Positions 1 to 10,636 of a stretch of 64,000 nucleotides of DNA are shown here, piece by piece. Under the pieces are notes generated by a model that ran no database searches, had not been told where the DNA came from, and worked only from the letters and a program-made list of their open reading frames with translations. The position numbers and the translations under genes are program-made. The DNA comes from Sphingobacterium sp. UT-1RO-CII-1 (GTDB taxonomy: Bacteria > Bacteroidota > Bacteroidia > Sphingobacteriales > Sphingobacteriaceae): assembly GCF_026711005.1 (NCBI RefSeq), contig NZ_JAPPVJ010000001.1:62001-126000 (forward strand), in the 5' to 3' direction. Each line of letters starts with the position of its first letter. Position 1 is the stretch's first letter.

Positions 1-975
1 GAATTACCTGCTGCAGCTTCAAATCACATCGATGCTATTCGGACAGAGTTAACCAACAACAAAGCTATACAAGCAGTTTCACTTTCCCGAATTTCGAATT
101 TGACGAATCACGGAGAGTCGACAAGTGATATTCAATGGCCTAGCAAAGAAGAACACAGTCAACTCGTAACATCACAGGCATCTATAGATAAGTATTTTAT
201 TCCATTAATGGACATACAGTTAAAAGAGGGGGTGAATTTTAGTGGACTACCTTCCGATTCATCTAGCTTTATAATCAATGAAGCTTTGGCTGAGCAAATG
301 GGGCTAGCTCATCCATACGTTGGCACCAATATGAGTTTACAGGGCTTACAAGGGCAAATCATTGGCGTCGTTAAAGACTTTCATTACAGCTCGGTTAAAG
401 AAAAAATAAGACCTATGGTTTTTTGGATACACTGGAGAGGGAACACTTTGTATGTAAAAACCACAAAAAATCAAGCGCAAGAAGCAATTTCTGCGCTACA
501 AGCTGTGTACAAGCGTTACCCTTCTGACACTCCTTTTAATTACAATTTTGTCGACACTCAATTTGATTATTTATACAAATCTGAACGGCAGACAGGTTTA
601 CTGTTCAATATATTTTCGGGCGTTGCAATATTGATCTCCACGCTCGGTTTGTTCGCTTTAGCGACGCACGATGTGCAAACACGTCTTAAAGAAATAGGCA
701 TCAGAAAAGTATTAGGTGCTAGTCCCTTTGGAATCATCAAACTACTCGGCAGGAATTTTTTTATACTAATTTGTGTTGCTATTATCATCGCCTGCCCAAT
801 AGCCATTTATAGCATGAACAAATGGTTAGGAAATTTTGCTTATAAAGTCGAGTTAAATATTTGGGTATTTATTTTCGGTAGTGGCATTGCAATATTCATT
901 GCCATGCTGACCATAAGCTACCAAGCACTAAAGGCCGCTACAACAAATCCGGTAGATAGTTTAAGAGACGAATAA
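1..975 (+). CDS. FtsX/MacB-type ABC transporter permease, 5' end outside window
   Basis: The reading frame is open from base 1, so this is the last 324 codons of a gene that begins before the window; the TTG at 100 is internal and not a start. What is visible is most of the second periplasmic MacB_PCD-like domain (first ~190 residues), then three membrane segments with the cytoplasmic coupling sequence KEIGIRKVLGAS that would contact an ABC ATPase. It ends in NPVDSLRDE, the C-terminus shared by the permeases downstream. Only 13 bases separate it from the next permease, so it is in the same operon. Family members use ATP hydrolysis by a separate subunit to drive conformational work on the periplasmic side (mechanotransmission). 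The substrate cannot be read from the sequence. Confidence 0.93.
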   Translation, partial: ELPAAASNHIDAIRTELTNNKAIQAVSLSRISNLTNHGESTSDIQWPSKEEHSQLVTSQASIDKYFIPLMDIQLKEGVNFSGLPSDSSSFIINEALAEQMGLAHPYVGTNMSLQGLQGQIIGVVKDFHYSSVKEKIRPMVFWIHWRGNTLYVKTTKNQAQEAISALQAVYKRYPSDTPFNYNFVDTQFDYLYKSERQTGLLFNIFSGVAILISTLGLFALATHDVQTRLKEIGIRKVLGASPFGIIKLLGRNFFILICVAIIIACPIAIYSMNKWLGNFAYKVELNIWVFIFGSGIAIFIAMLTISYQALKAATTNPVDSLRDE

Positions 976-988
976 TAAAAACACAGCT

Positions 989-3394
989 ATGATCAAGAAC
1001 TTTTTTAAAACTGCCTTTCGTTTTTTTCGAAAAAACAAGCTTATGACAGCAATCAGCGTCCTAAGTTTAGCTATTGGGATTAGTGCTACGTTGGTTATAT
1101 TTTTGTTACTACAACATGATTACAGTTTCGATAAACATGTAAAAAATAAAGACCGTATTTTTCGCATCGTTACCAACGGAGCTTTTAAAAATGCAGGTAC
1201 TTTAGTTCCTCTAATGCGCACCATAGAAGCAGAGTTTACAGGCATAGAAACTGTTGTTCCTTTATTAAAAAGTCCTGATCGAAGGATTAAAATTCCTCAG
1301 GAACAAAGTGATGATTTCTCCTTATTCAGTAATGAATCAAAAATTGTCTTAACCAATAGTCAGTACTTTGATCTTTACCCACATATCTGGCTTGCCGGTA
1401 GTGCTTCGGTTCTCAATGAGGCAAATAATATCGTGTTAACCCATACAGATCTACACCGTTATTTCCCAAACACCAATCCGCATGATGCATTAGGGAAAAC
1501 TGTCATGTTTTCTGATTCCATCGCTCTACAAGTAGCTGGCATCGTTCAAGAAATGAAACAAAATTCGGATTTCAAATATGCCAGCTTTATTTCTACAGCA
1601 AGTATCCCTGCAAACAAATCCTTGCATCAGGTATTTCAATGGGATACTTGGAGCAATTACTCCGACAGCTACCAATGCTTAGTGCTATTGTCTCCCGGCA
1701 CAACCGCTCAAAGTATAGAAGCTGAGCTCCCTGTATTACTTGCTAAACATAAGGAGATCAATAAAGAATGGGATAAATTCAACTTACAGCCTTTATCTGA
1801 TGTACACTTCAACCGTAATTTCAACTACACTGCTACAAAACCTGAAACATTACGCAACCTAGTATTGATTGCTGTTTTTCTACTTTCGTTAGGTGTAATC
1901 AATTTTATTAACCTCAGCACCGCCCAATCTATTGAGCGGGCTAAAGAGATTGGTGTGCGTAAAACATTGGGTAGCTCAAAAAATAGGTTAAGACTTCAAT
2001 TTTTGACCGAAACATTTATAATTACATTCGTAGCCACCATACTATCTATTCTATTACTCCCTATTCTAATGCGGGCTTTTGGCGACTTCATGCCGCCTGA
2101 TTTTACTTTACAAAAACACACGATCATAGGTCTTATCCTTTTTTTACTGACTCAACTCTTACTTGTTACACTTATGGCCGGTTTTTATCCCGCTTGGGTT
2201 CTCACTGGTTATTCTCCGCTTACTGCGTTAAAAAACACAATCAGTAGCAATAACAACCTTTCGCGTAGCGCATGGGTCCGTAAAGCACTAACCATTTTTC
2301 AATTTGTACTCGCACAAGTTTTTCTTATCTGTGTATTATTAGTTGTTAAACAAATACAATTCGCCACCAACAAAGACTTAGGTTTCCAAAAAGAAGCTAT
2401 CGTCAATTTCTATATTCCGGGCAACTATCGCAACGCTGATAGAGGGCTACTGGTAAAAAATAAATTACAGCAAATTCCAGAAATTAAAGCGGTCAGCTTC
2501 GGTAATCAGTCGCCTGCATTTTCTGGTATGATGACCACAAATATCAAACATCAAGGTTCTGGAGGTGAAGAGGAGTTGTCAATAGACGTTCGCAATGGCG
2601 ACGAAAACTACTTGGATGTATACAACATTCCATTGGTAGCAGGCCGGAACGTTCGCTTATTAGATTCAACAAGCGAAGTCCTCATCAATGAAAAAGCTTT
2701 AGAGCTCTTACAATTTAAAACCGCCGAAGACGCGCTTGGGCAAACAATAGCTACAGGTAGTAAAACTATAGTAGGTGTCATGAAAAACTTCGATATCGCT
2801 TCTGCACATCATGCTATACGCCCGGTCATGTATGAAGGAACAAAAGATGGCTACGTAATGCATATTGCGCTTAATCCTACACAACCGGAAACTTGGAGGA
2901 CCGCTTTAGCGAAAAGCAAAACAGCTTTCGCCTCTGTTTTTCCTGACGACGAATTTAATTACACTTTCCTTGATGAAACGATAGGAAGCTTCTATCAACA
3001 AGAGCAAAAACTATCAAAGCTACTGCGATGGGCAGTTTCGCTATCCGTTCTTATTGCTGGTCTTGGACTTTTTGGTCTCGCTACATTTACGGCAAATCAA
3101 CGAACAAAAGAGATAGGTATACGCAAAGTATTGGGTGCATCGGTCGGTCAAATAGCCATATTACTTTTAAAAAACTTGCTATTTCTCGTCGGTATAGCCT
3201 GTCTGATTGCCTTCCCGATCGCTTGGTATATGATGGACAATTGGTTGAATGATTTCGCTTACCGGACTACTATCAGTTGGTGGATATTTGCAGTTTCAGC
3301 AATGGGCTTACTGACTATTGCGACTTTAGTATTATTATCACGAACAATATTTGCGGCCAAAGCTAATCCTGTAGATAGCTTAAGGGACGAATAA
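989..3394 (+). CDS. FtsX/MacB-type ABC transporter permease, two-module (801 aa)
   Basis: Inner-membrane permease with duplicated architecture: TM1 at ~18-42, periplasmic domain ~45-285, TM2 (~289-310), coupling helix KEIGVRKTLGSS, TM3-4 to ~405, then TM5 (~432-453), a second periplasmic domain to ~670, and TM6-8 with coupling helix KEIGIRKVLGAS. This is about twice the length of a classical FtsX unit, as is usual for Bacteroidota permeases. The ATG at 989 puts the N-terminal amphipathic helix (MIKNFFKTAFRFF) at the start, as in its paralogs. Within the window it most resembles the permease at 48320-50746 (both have KTLGSS and an IFQF.xAQ motif at TM5) rather than its immediate neighbours. 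No ATPase gene is adjacent. It ends in NPVDSLRDE. Confidence 0.94.
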   Translation: MIKNFFKTAFRFFRKNKLMTAISVLSLAIGISATLVIFLLLQHDYSFDKHVKNKDRIFRIVTNGAFKNAGTLVPLMRTIEAEFTGIETVVPLLKSPDRRIKIPQEQSDDFSLFSNESKIVLTNSQYFDLYPHIWLAGSASVLNEANNIVLTHTDLHRYFPNTNPHDALGKTVMFSDSIALQVAGIVQEMKQNSDFKYASFISTASIPANKSLHQVFQWDTWSNYSDSYQCLVLLSPGTTAQSIEAELPVLLAKHKEINKEWDKFNLQPLSDVHFNRNFNYTATKPETLRNLVLIAVFLLSLGVINFINLSTAQSIERAKEIGVRKTLGSSKNRLRLQFLTETFIITFVATILSILLLPILMRAFGDFMPPDFTLQKHTIIGLILFLLTQLLLVTLMAGFYPAWVLTGYSPLTALKNTISSNNNLSRSAWVRKALTIFQFVLAQVFLICVLLVVKQIQFATNKDLGFQKEAIVNFYIPGNYRNADRGLLVKNKLQQIPEIKAVSFGNQSPAFSGMMTTNIKHQGSGGEEELSIDVRNGDENYLDVYNIPLVAGRNVRLLDSTSEVLINEKALELLQFKTAEDALGQTIATGSKTIVGVMKNFDIASAHHAIRPVMYEGTKDGYVMHIALNPTQPETWRTALAKSKTAFASVFPDDEFNYTFLDETIGSFYQQEQKLSKLLRWAVSLSVLIAGLGLFGLATFTANQRTKEIGIRKVLGASVGQIAILLLKNLLFLVGIACLIAFPIAWYMMDNWLNDFAYRTTISWWIFAVSAMGLLTIATLVLLSRTIFAAKANPVDSLRDE

Positions 3395-3411
3395 ACATAG
3401 TAAAAATTGAT

Positions 3412-5793
3412 ATGTTAAGAAATTATATAAAGATCGCATGGCGTAACTTACGCCTTAACAGAGGCTATTCTACTATCAACATCCTAGGGCTAGCTTTAGG
3501 AATGTGCATAGCTCTACTCATAGGTTTGTGGATCATCCAAGAGTTGCGTTATGATCGTTTTTATAGTACGACCAACAGGCTCTATCAAGTCTTTACACTG
3601 GATGAATTTGAGGGAAAAAAGCATACCTGGGGAGGTACATCTGCACGAGTAGCTTCACACCTTAAAGAAGAAAGTTCCGAAATTGAAGAGGCTGTACGTA
3701 TCAGTAATGTCGATATGATGTTAGGGTTAAACGGAGAAAACTTCAAGAGTGATGGTATTTCTGCCGATCCTGCTTTTTTTAAACTTTTTGACTATCATTT
3801 TATCGCAGGAGATGCGGAAAGCGCATTGGCAGACCCAACGGATATTGTATTGACCAAATCAATGGCGGAGAAAATTTTCAACAGCACAGATGTTGTGGGG
3901 AAAACTTTAGACATGGAAAAGCTAGGCAGTATGCGGGTAGGTGCGATTATAGAAGATATTCCCAATAATTCTCGTTTTTCAGGAACCCAATATTTTTGTT
4001 CTTTTGATGTGCTTCGCAAATTGGGTTGGACAATAGACAATGCTACATGGACAGCTTACAATCATCAAACTTTTGTTCTACTACATGAAGGTGCTTCTCT
4101 TACAAAGACCAACAATAATATAGCAGATCTGGTCAAACGTCACAACGAAGAAGATACCAAAGCCAGTATATATTTATACCCAGCCAGTCGTTGGCATCTT
4201 TATAATAAATCGGAAAATGGTAAAATGGTTGCTGGTAACCTCAATAATTTAAGGATATTCGGCGTTATAGGCATTTTTGTTTTACTAATTGCCTGTATTA
4301 ACTTTATCAACTTAAGCACTGCCGGTGCGGAACGCCGCTCTAAAGAAGTTGGCGTCCGTAAAGTTATTGGCGCCCAAAAAAGCTCGTTAGTGGGTCAATT
4401 TCTAACAGAATCTCTACTATTAGCAGCATTAGCAGGAATTATTGCACTAGCCTTTACTTGGTTAAGTTTACCGTTCTTCAATCAGGTTATGCAAAGTGCT
4501 AATCAGATACCTTGGCAATCGTCTCTATTCTGGTTAGGATTTATTGTCTTTATATGTTTAACGGGTATCTTAGCCGGTATCTATCCTGCCTTTTTCCTAT
4601 CTGCATTTCAGCCTATCAAAACATTAAAAGGTCTTTCTTCAACAGGAAGAAGCTTAAGCCCCCGCCGCACTTTGGTTGTCTTACAGTTTACTATATCTAT
4701 TTCGCTAGCCATCAGCACTATCATTATCACGCAACAAATACAGTACGGGCAAAAACGGGATAGTGGCTACCAACCTAACAAACTCATTTATGCGTATATG
4801 GATGGTAACATACCGAGCAGTTATAGCATCATACGACAGGAATTGCTAGATCTTGATCTTGCTCAAAGTATTACTAAAACACAAAGTCGGATCAGTGCAA
4901 CCGGAGGCAATAGCTGGGGTTACACATGGCCTAATAGCAAGCCTGAGCATTATGATGTTGTTTTTAATAATATGAGTACGGATGCCGATTTTACAAAAAC
5001 AATGGGGATCAAGTTACTATCAGGAAGAGATATAGATATCTATAAATATCCTTCCGATTCAACTTCATTATTAATCAACCAAGCTGCTGCTGAACGCATG
5101 AACCTGAGCGATCCTATAGGTGCTGAAATCTTTCAAGCAAAAGGCACGGCGTATGAAATAAAATGGAAGGTTGTAGGTGTTATTGCCGATTTCATCAGCG
5201 AGTCTCCTTATTCGAAGATCAATCCTATGTTTGTAAAAGGACCTGCAGATTATTTCTACGTTATGCATATTAGGCTTAACCCCAATAAAGATCAACAGCA
5301 GGCTTTACAACAGATCAGTGACGTTTTCAAGAAGCACAACCCTAATTATCCGGTAGATTTACGTTTTGTCGATGAAAATTACGCTAAAAAATTTGATAAA
5401 GAAAAACGTACCGCAAAACTAACAGCTACCTTTTCTGCTTTAGCCATTTTTATCGCTTGTTTAGGGTTATTCGGACTTGTTGCTTACGCTGTTGTTCAAC
5501 GAAGAAAAGAAATTGGTGTACGAAAGGTACTTGGAGCATCTATTAGCAGCATTAACACACTGATATCAAAAGAGTTTTTACAATTAGTTATACTTGCTTT
5601 TATTATCGCATCTCCCATAGCTTGGTGGGCTATGAACAATTGGCTAGATTCATTCACCTACCGCATCAAAATGGATTGGTGGATGTTTATATTAGTCGGC
5701 ATAATAGCGACGCTTATTGCACTTATTACCGTTAGTTTACTCGCCATACGTGCCGCACGTGCCAACCCAGTGGATAGTTTGAGGGATGAATAA
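3412..5793 (+). CDS. FtsX/MacB-type ABC transporter permease, two-module (793 aa)
   Basis: Third permease of the first array, 17 bases after the previous stop. TM1 (STINILGLALGMCIALLIGL) is followed by the motif ELRYDRFY that opens the first periplasmic domain. The middle membrane block carries INFINLSTA and the coupling helix KEVGVRKVIGAQ; the C-terminal block carries KEIGVRKVLGAS. It is a close relative of the permease at 20342-22705 (shared EVGVRKVIGA, LPxFNQ and SPYxxIxPM elements), so this subtype is present in two operons. The C-terminus is NPVDSLRDE. Role: membrane half of an ABC mechanotransmission or export complex; substrate unknown. Confidence 0.94.
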   Translation: MLRNYIKIAWRNLRLNRGYSTINILGLALGMCIALLIGLWIIQELRYDRFYSTTNRLYQVFTLDEFEGKKHTWGGTSARVASHLKEESSEIEEAVRISNVDMMLGLNGENFKSDGISADPAFFKLFDYHFIAGDAESALADPTDIVLTKSMAEKIFNSTDVVGKTLDMEKLGSMRVGAIIEDIPNNSRFSGTQYFCSFDVLRKLGWTIDNATWTAYNHQTFVLLHEGASLTKTNNNIADLVKRHNEEDTKASIYLYPASRWHLYNKSENGKMVAGNLNNLRIFGVIGIFVLLIACINFINLSTAGAERRSKEVGVRKVIGAQKSSLVGQFLTESLLLAALAGIIALAFTWLSLPFFNQVMQSANQIPWQSSLFWLGFIVFICLTGILAGIYPAFFLSAFQPIKTLKGLSSTGRSLSPRRTLVVLQFTISISLAISTIIITQQIQYGQKRDSGYQPNKLIYAYMDGNIPSSYSIIRQELLDLDLAQSITKTQSRISATGGNSWGYTWPNSKPEHYDVVFNNMSTDADFTKTMGIKLLSGRDIDIYKYPSDSTSLLINQAAAERMNLSDPIGAEIFQAKGTAYEIKWKVVGVIADFISESPYSKINPMFVKGPADYFYVMHIRLNPNKDQQQALQQISDVFKKHNPNYPVDLRFVDENYAKKFDKEKRTAKLTATFSALAIFIACLGLFGLVAYAVVQRRKEIGVRKVLGASISSINTLISKEFLQLVILAFIIASPIAWWAMNNWLDSFTYRIKMDWWMFILVGIIATLIALITVSLLAIRAARANPVDSLRDE

Positions 5794-5808
5794 ATATAAA
5801 TTAAAATT

Positions 5809-8208
5809 ATGATGAATCATTTTTTCAAAACAGCGTGGCGTAATATTACACATGACCGTACTTATTTTCTGACAAATATCATTGGTTTAACGGTGGGATT
5901 ATTCTCCTTTATGTTACTGGCTAGTTTATTATTTAATGAACTATCTTATGACCGTCAGTGGATACATAAAGACGAACTCTTTCGAGTACGTTCTATTTTT
6001 TATGATGCAGATGGAAAAGAGCGATTTAAAAGCGAAACTGCTCCAATAGGACTTGCAAAAGCCTTAAGAAGAGATTTAGTGGAGATTGAAGGTGAAACAA
6101 ATGTATTGCAGCATCAGCAAGTCTTACTTTTAAATTCACAAACAAAAGCCACGGCTAACCTAAATCTTTTGATTACTGATTCAACTTTTTTTAATCTCTT
6201 CGAGACCCAAGCTCTGTCGGGCAATCCGAAACAAACCGTTGGGCACATGAAAAATTTGATATTAACAGCCTCGGCTTATAAACGCTATTTTGGAGAGAAA
6301 GAGGTAGTCAGTCAAACTTATGAGACTTTACCTTTAGAGGGAGAATCCGAAACTTATTATATCAGTGCCATCATTGCAGATATACCTCACAACAGCCACC
6401 TGCATGCTGATGCGATTTTAGTACAACCTAATAACGACAACTTTGTCCCTGCAAAACACTATACACCCCAAACACAATACATAAAAGTGGCCAAAGGCAC
6501 TGATATTTTAGCATTAAATAATAAAATAAAAGCATGGTATAATTCTATAAATTCTGACGGAAAATTTGAAAACAATACATTCTTTTTACAATCGATCAAA
6601 GATATACACTTGCGTACAGAAACAGGATGGAGTAGCCCCATGCGAGATATCTACCTATTAGCGACCATCAGCATTCTTATTCTCGTATTAATAAGCTTCA
6701 ATTATATCAACCTCAACTTTGCGCAAGCCTTGAAGCAAAGTACAAACACAGGAGTCCGTAAAGTTCTTGGAGCTACACAGAAACATATTTACACACAATC
6801 TGCAACCGAGAGTATTGTATTTTTTGGTCTTGCCTTAATCTTTGCTTTAGGTGCTTACATTTTATTTATACCAGTCTTCGAGAATTATCTAGGCTATCCT
6901 TTAACCATGACGTTTACCAGTTCGCTAACGATGTTACTTTCGCTCAGCTTCTTCTGGTTCTCGATCGCTTTACTCATTAGCACATTAGCAGCAAGTAGCC
7001 TTGTTAAAACAAAAGTTACAACTGCACTTAAGAAAAAACTTGTCATATTAAGCCTCCCTTTAAAAATGGGGCTCACCCGATTTTTAGTGGTTTTTCAATT
7101 TACCACTGCTTTAATTATTGTCTTTGGCATGTTCGCTATGCGAGCGCAATTAAACTATATTGGGAACAAAAATCTAGGTTACAACCCTAAAAACTTGCTG
7201 CTGATAGATTTCTCGGATTGGGAAGGGCATGCTCAACGATTCAAACAAACATTGTTACAGCAGCCAAGCATCTCTTCGGCCAGCTATAGCCAATGGGCTC
7301 CTTTCGGAGGTTATGTCGATTTTGACAAAGTGAAATCCCCCAGCACAAATAAAGAGGAAACATTTGGAAAATTCGTTGCAGACTTCGACCTTCCACAAAC
7401 TTTACAACTAGATTTAAAGGAAGGGCGCTACCTCCAGTCAGATTATGCCATGGATAGATTGACTTTCGATCCAGACGATACCAAAGATGCTATTCGAACT
7501 AATGTCCTCGTTACTGCAAACATTCTCACTCAACTAAACCTTAGGGTAGACGAAGAGTCTTCCCTTATCCGGCACAAGCCGGTCGGTGTATTAACTGATG
7601 TTCTTGGCGCTAGCTTGCACTACCCTTCATTAGGCATGATGATACAAGGACAGTCGGATTGGGCTTGGGACCAGGGCTGCTTATTAATCCGAGTCAACGA
7701 AGGTCAAGAACGAGAGGCAGAAATAGCCATAACTAACATATACAAAACATTCTTCCCAAGTAGAACCCTTATGATAAAACAAGTTGAAAACCTAGTTAAT
7801 CAGCAGTATATCAAAGAAAAAAAACAATACCAACAATTAGCTTTCTTTAGTAGTATCAGCTTATTCATTGCCTTGATAGGAATATTTGGGCTTACAACTT
7901 TTACGCTCCAACAACGTGTAAAAGAAATTGGCATTCGCCGGATACTGGGCGCTTCGCTCAGGACTGTTATCCGTCTCATATCTGATTCTTTTCTTCGTTT
8001 ACTAGTTATTTCCTTTCTCTTAGCCTTTCCTGTTGCTTGGTGGCTTGTAGGCAAATGGTTAGATAATTTCACTTATCGCATTGACATCCCTTATTTTACT
8101 TTCATTTTAGCAGGAATAAGCGTACTTATGCTCACTTTAATTGTGGTAAGCACAAAAGTGCTTAAAACAGCAAAAGCCAACCCCGTGGACAGTTTGAGGG
8201 ATGAATAA
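5809..8208 (+). CDS. FtsX/MacB-type ABC transporter permease, two-module (799 aa)
   Basis: Fourth permease of the array. Two adjacent ATGs (5809 and 5812) are possible starts; the second gives MNHFFKTAWRN, matching paralog N-termini slightly better. The first coupling helix is degenerate (NTGVRKVLGAT, lacking KEIG), while the second is canonical (KEIGIRRILGAS), so only the C-terminal half may couple efficiently to an ATPase. The second periplasmic domain begins with a DFSDW motif followed by SQWAPFGG, paralleled in the permease at 10637 (SSWIPSEG), so these two form a subtype. It ends in NPVDSLRDE. Spacing to the neighbours is 15 and 17 bases, supporting co-transcription. Confidence 0.94.
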   Translation: MMNHFFKTAWRNITHDRTYFLTNIIGLTVGLFSFMLLASLLFNELSYDRQWIHKDELFRVRSIFYDADGKERFKSETAPIGLAKALRRDLVEIEGETNVLQHQQVLLLNSQTKATANLNLLITDSTFFNLFETQALSGNPKQTVGHMKNLILTASAYKRYFGEKEVVSQTYETLPLEGESETYYISAIIADIPHNSHLHADAILVQPNNDNFVPAKHYTPQTQYIKVAKGTDILALNNKIKAWYNSINSDGKFENNTFFLQSIKDIHLRTETGWSSPMRDIYLLATISILILVLISFNYINLNFAQALKQSTNTGVRKVLGATQKHIYTQSATESIVFFGLALIFALGAYILFIPVFENYLGYPLTMTFTSSLTMLLSLSFFWFSIALLISTLAASSLVKTKVTTALKKKLVILSLPLKMGLTRFLVVFQFTTALIIVFGMFAMRAQLNYIGNKNLGYNPKNLLLIDFSDWEGHAQRFKQTLLQQPSISSASYSQWAPFGGYVDFDKVKSPSTNKEETFGKFVADFDLPQTLQLDLKEGRYLQSDYAMDRLTFDPDDTKDAIRTNVLVTANILTQLNLRVDEESSLIRHKPVGVLTDVLGASLHYPSLGMMIQGQSDWAWDQGCLLIRVNEGQEREAEIAITNIYKTFFPSRTLMIKQVENLVNQQYIKEKKQYQQLAFFSSISLFIALIGIFGLTTFTLQQRVKEIGIRRILGASLRTVIRLISDSFLRLLVISFLLAFPVAWWLVGKWLDNFTYRIDIPYFTFILAGISVLMLTLIVVSTKVLKTAKANPVDSLRDE

Positions 8209-8225
8209 ATATAAAAAAAACAACT

Positions 8226-10610
8226 ATGTTAAAAAACTATATAAAAACAGCATTCAGACAAATTAGACGCTATAAATTTCACAGCATATTGAGTGTTTTT
8301 GGTTTAGGCTTAGCGCTGGCCACCTGCTTATTTATATACACCTATAATAGTTACCAACTGAGTTTTGACCGCTCTTCAAGCGATGCGGACCGCACTTTCT
8401 TACTGGTGGAAGACTTAAAGCTTGATAAACTAGAGCACAATAAGGGCGGAGCTATAGCCATGTTTGAAGCTATTAAAAATGAGATTCCAGAAGTTGAACG
8501 AGCTATACTCTACACAGACAAACAAGAGTTTACATTAAAAATCGATCAACACCTCTTCAACACAGGTGCAAATGCGGCTTATGTCACTTCTGATTATTTT
8601 AATTTTTCAAGTATCCCATGGATAGCTGGCAATAAAAACCAACTGGACGAGCCGTACACGGTCGCTCTTAGTGAGAAACTTGCCAAACAATATTTTGGCA
8701 ATAGTAACCCGATCGGCAAAACCATTGAAGTTGAAGGAAAGTTTCCCGTGAAAGTAGTCGGTATATTATCCGACAGCCACGATCCTTCAGACTTCCATTC
8801 TGACATCTACTTTTCTTGGGCCTCTATGCCAACTTTTAAAAATATTTCAAAAAATGATGGTTTATTTACAAATTGGGGCTATACCAATTCTGCTAATAAT
8901 ATCATCGTAACACTCAGAAACGCAGAGCAAAAGGAAAAAGTAGAACAGGCTATCCATGATCTGGTTGCGAAACATTGGCATAAAGATGTACTCCAGTATT
9001 ATACATACAAATTATTACCAATCACAGCTTATCATTTTGATAAAGATTATGGCAAAGGCACGCAAGCTTCTCTACTATGGATACTAGCGTTAATTGCTTC
9101 GGGAATATTACTCATGGCTATTATTAACTATAGTAATATCGTAGCAGCTCAACAAATTTATCGGAGCACAGAAATGGCTATACGAAAAATTGCAGGGAGT
9201 ACTAGAAAGCAGCTTTTTTTACAGTTTATTATTGAGTCGTTAATTATTTCCTTGGCTGCCACACTCTTCGGCGGTTTACTTTTCTGGCTCGCATTACACC
9301 TAGCCAACCTTAAGCTTTTTCAGCCTGAATACATACAAATTATCTCTTATATCAAATTAATCATATTAGCTCTTGGGCTTTGGTTTTTAGTAGCCTTTAT
9401 CAACAGCATATATCCTATCCTATTTTTAAACAGAACAACGTTGGTCGGTTCTTTAAAAAAACAAGAAACAGGAAGCTGGAGTGTCAGCAAAACCGGACTT
9501 CTTATTGTTCAAAACACCATAGCTATACTTTTAGTTAGTGCTACAGTTGTTGTAGTTTCGCAAGTGCGCTTTTTACAAAACAGTAATATGGGATACGACA
9601 GAGAGGCTGTTCTCGTATTTCCACTAAAAATAGATATACTGAAAGATAAAGACCGCATAAACCAATACCTATCTGCACGTAACGATATTACTGCATACAC
9701 ATTCTGTGATAACCCGCCTTCCAATGATAAAGCATGGGGCGGCACTTTTAGATTTGACAATCGGGACGAGTGGGAAACGTGGGCACCTCGTTACGCAATA
9801 GCTGACTCTGCCTACATAAAAACATTCGGTATTCAACTAGTCGCTGGGCGCAACTACCGTACAGACGCCGCTACACCCGAGTATCTGATAAACGAATTGA
9901 TGGCAAAAACATTAGGTTTTGACAATCCTGCTGAAATATTGGGTAAACCCCTACATGCAGGAGGTATGAATGACAAAGAACAGGGTATCATTGTAGGCGT
10001 AGTACAAAATTTTAATACCAATAGCTTAAATGAAGATCTATCTCCTACTGTAATAGGTTTTAATGAATCACGGTTAAAAAATCTTGCCATAAAATACAGT
10101 GGCAGTAGCCCTCAAAACTTATTGGTTGATCTAGAAAAAAAATGGAACAACTGGTATCCGAATAGTGTTTTAGAATACCAGTACTTGGACGATCGTATAG
10201 CACAGCTCTATCAGAAAGAAAGCCTGCTGTTGAAGTTAATATGGATATCAGCTGTAATTTCGCTCATCATAAGTTCAGTTGGCCTTTTAGGTTTACTGTC
10301 TATCATGATTGTCAAAAGAACCAAAGAAATAGGTATACGAAAAGTCTTAGGTGCAAGTCGTTTGGAAATTATACGTCTATTATCAAGCAGTTTTATCCGC
10401 TATTTAATTGTAGCTTTCATCATTGCACTTCCTATTGGCTGGTTATTGCTTAACCGATGGTTAGAAAGTTTTGTGTTCAAAATACAAATACAATGGTGGA
10501 TGTTTGCATTTGCAGGAATCACAGCATTGATTATTGCCCTATTGACTATCAGTATACAGGCATTCACAGCGTCAAAGGTAAACCCAGTGGACAGTTTGCG
10601 AGACGAATAA
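8226..10610 (+). CDS. FtsX/MacB-type ABC transporter permease, two-module (794 aa)
   Basis: Fifth permease of the array, starting 17 bases after the previous stop. N-terminus MLKNYIKTAFRQIRRYK, then TM1 and a first periplasmic domain opening with LSFDRSSSD. The first coupling helix is divergent (EMAIRKIAGSTRKQ), resembling that of the permease at 43254 (EIAIKKSVGGSRKQ); the second is standard (KEIGIRKVLGAS). The membrane block after TM2 has INYSNIVAAQ in place of the INFINLSTA seen in most paralogs. The C-terminus is NPVDSLRDE. Its function is inferred from the family only. Confidence 0.93.
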   Translation: MLKNYIKTAFRQIRRYKFHSILSVFGLGLALATCLFIYTYNSYQLSFDRSSSDADRTFLLVEDLKLDKLEHNKGGAIAMFEAIKNEIPEVERAILYTDKQEFTLKIDQHLFNTGANAAYVTSDYFNFSSIPWIAGNKNQLDEPYTVALSEKLAKQYFGNSNPIGKTIEVEGKFPVKVVGILSDSHDPSDFHSDIYFSWASMPTFKNISKNDGLFTNWGYTNSANNIIVTLRNAEQKEKVEQAIHDLVAKHWHKDVLQYYTYKLLPITAYHFDKDYGKGTQASLLWILALIASGILLMAIINYSNIVAAQQIYRSTEMAIRKIAGSTRKQLFLQFIIESLIISLAATLFGGLLFWLALHLANLKLFQPEYIQIISYIKLIILALGLWFLVAFINSIYPILFLNRTTLVGSLKKQETGSWSVSKTGLLIVQNTIAILLVSATVVVVSQVRFLQNSNMGYDREAVLVFPLKIDILKDKDRINQYLSARNDITAYTFCDNPPSNDKAWGGTFRFDNRDEWETWAPRYAIADSAYIKTFGIQLVAGRNYRTDAATPEYLINELMAKTLGFDNPAEILGKPLHAGGMNDKEQGIIVGVVQNFNTNSLNEDLSPTVIGFNESRLKNLAIKYSGSSPQNLLVDLEKKWNNWYPNSVLEYQYLDDRIAQLYQKESLLLKLIWISAVISLIISSVGLLGLLSIMIVKRTKEIGIRKVLGASRLEIIRLLSSSFIRYLIVAFIIALPIGWLLLNRWLESFVFKIQIQWWMFAFAGITALIIALLTISIQAFTASKVNPVDSLRDE

Positions 10611-10636
10611 GATTAAGTAGCTAAAGAACTTTAACC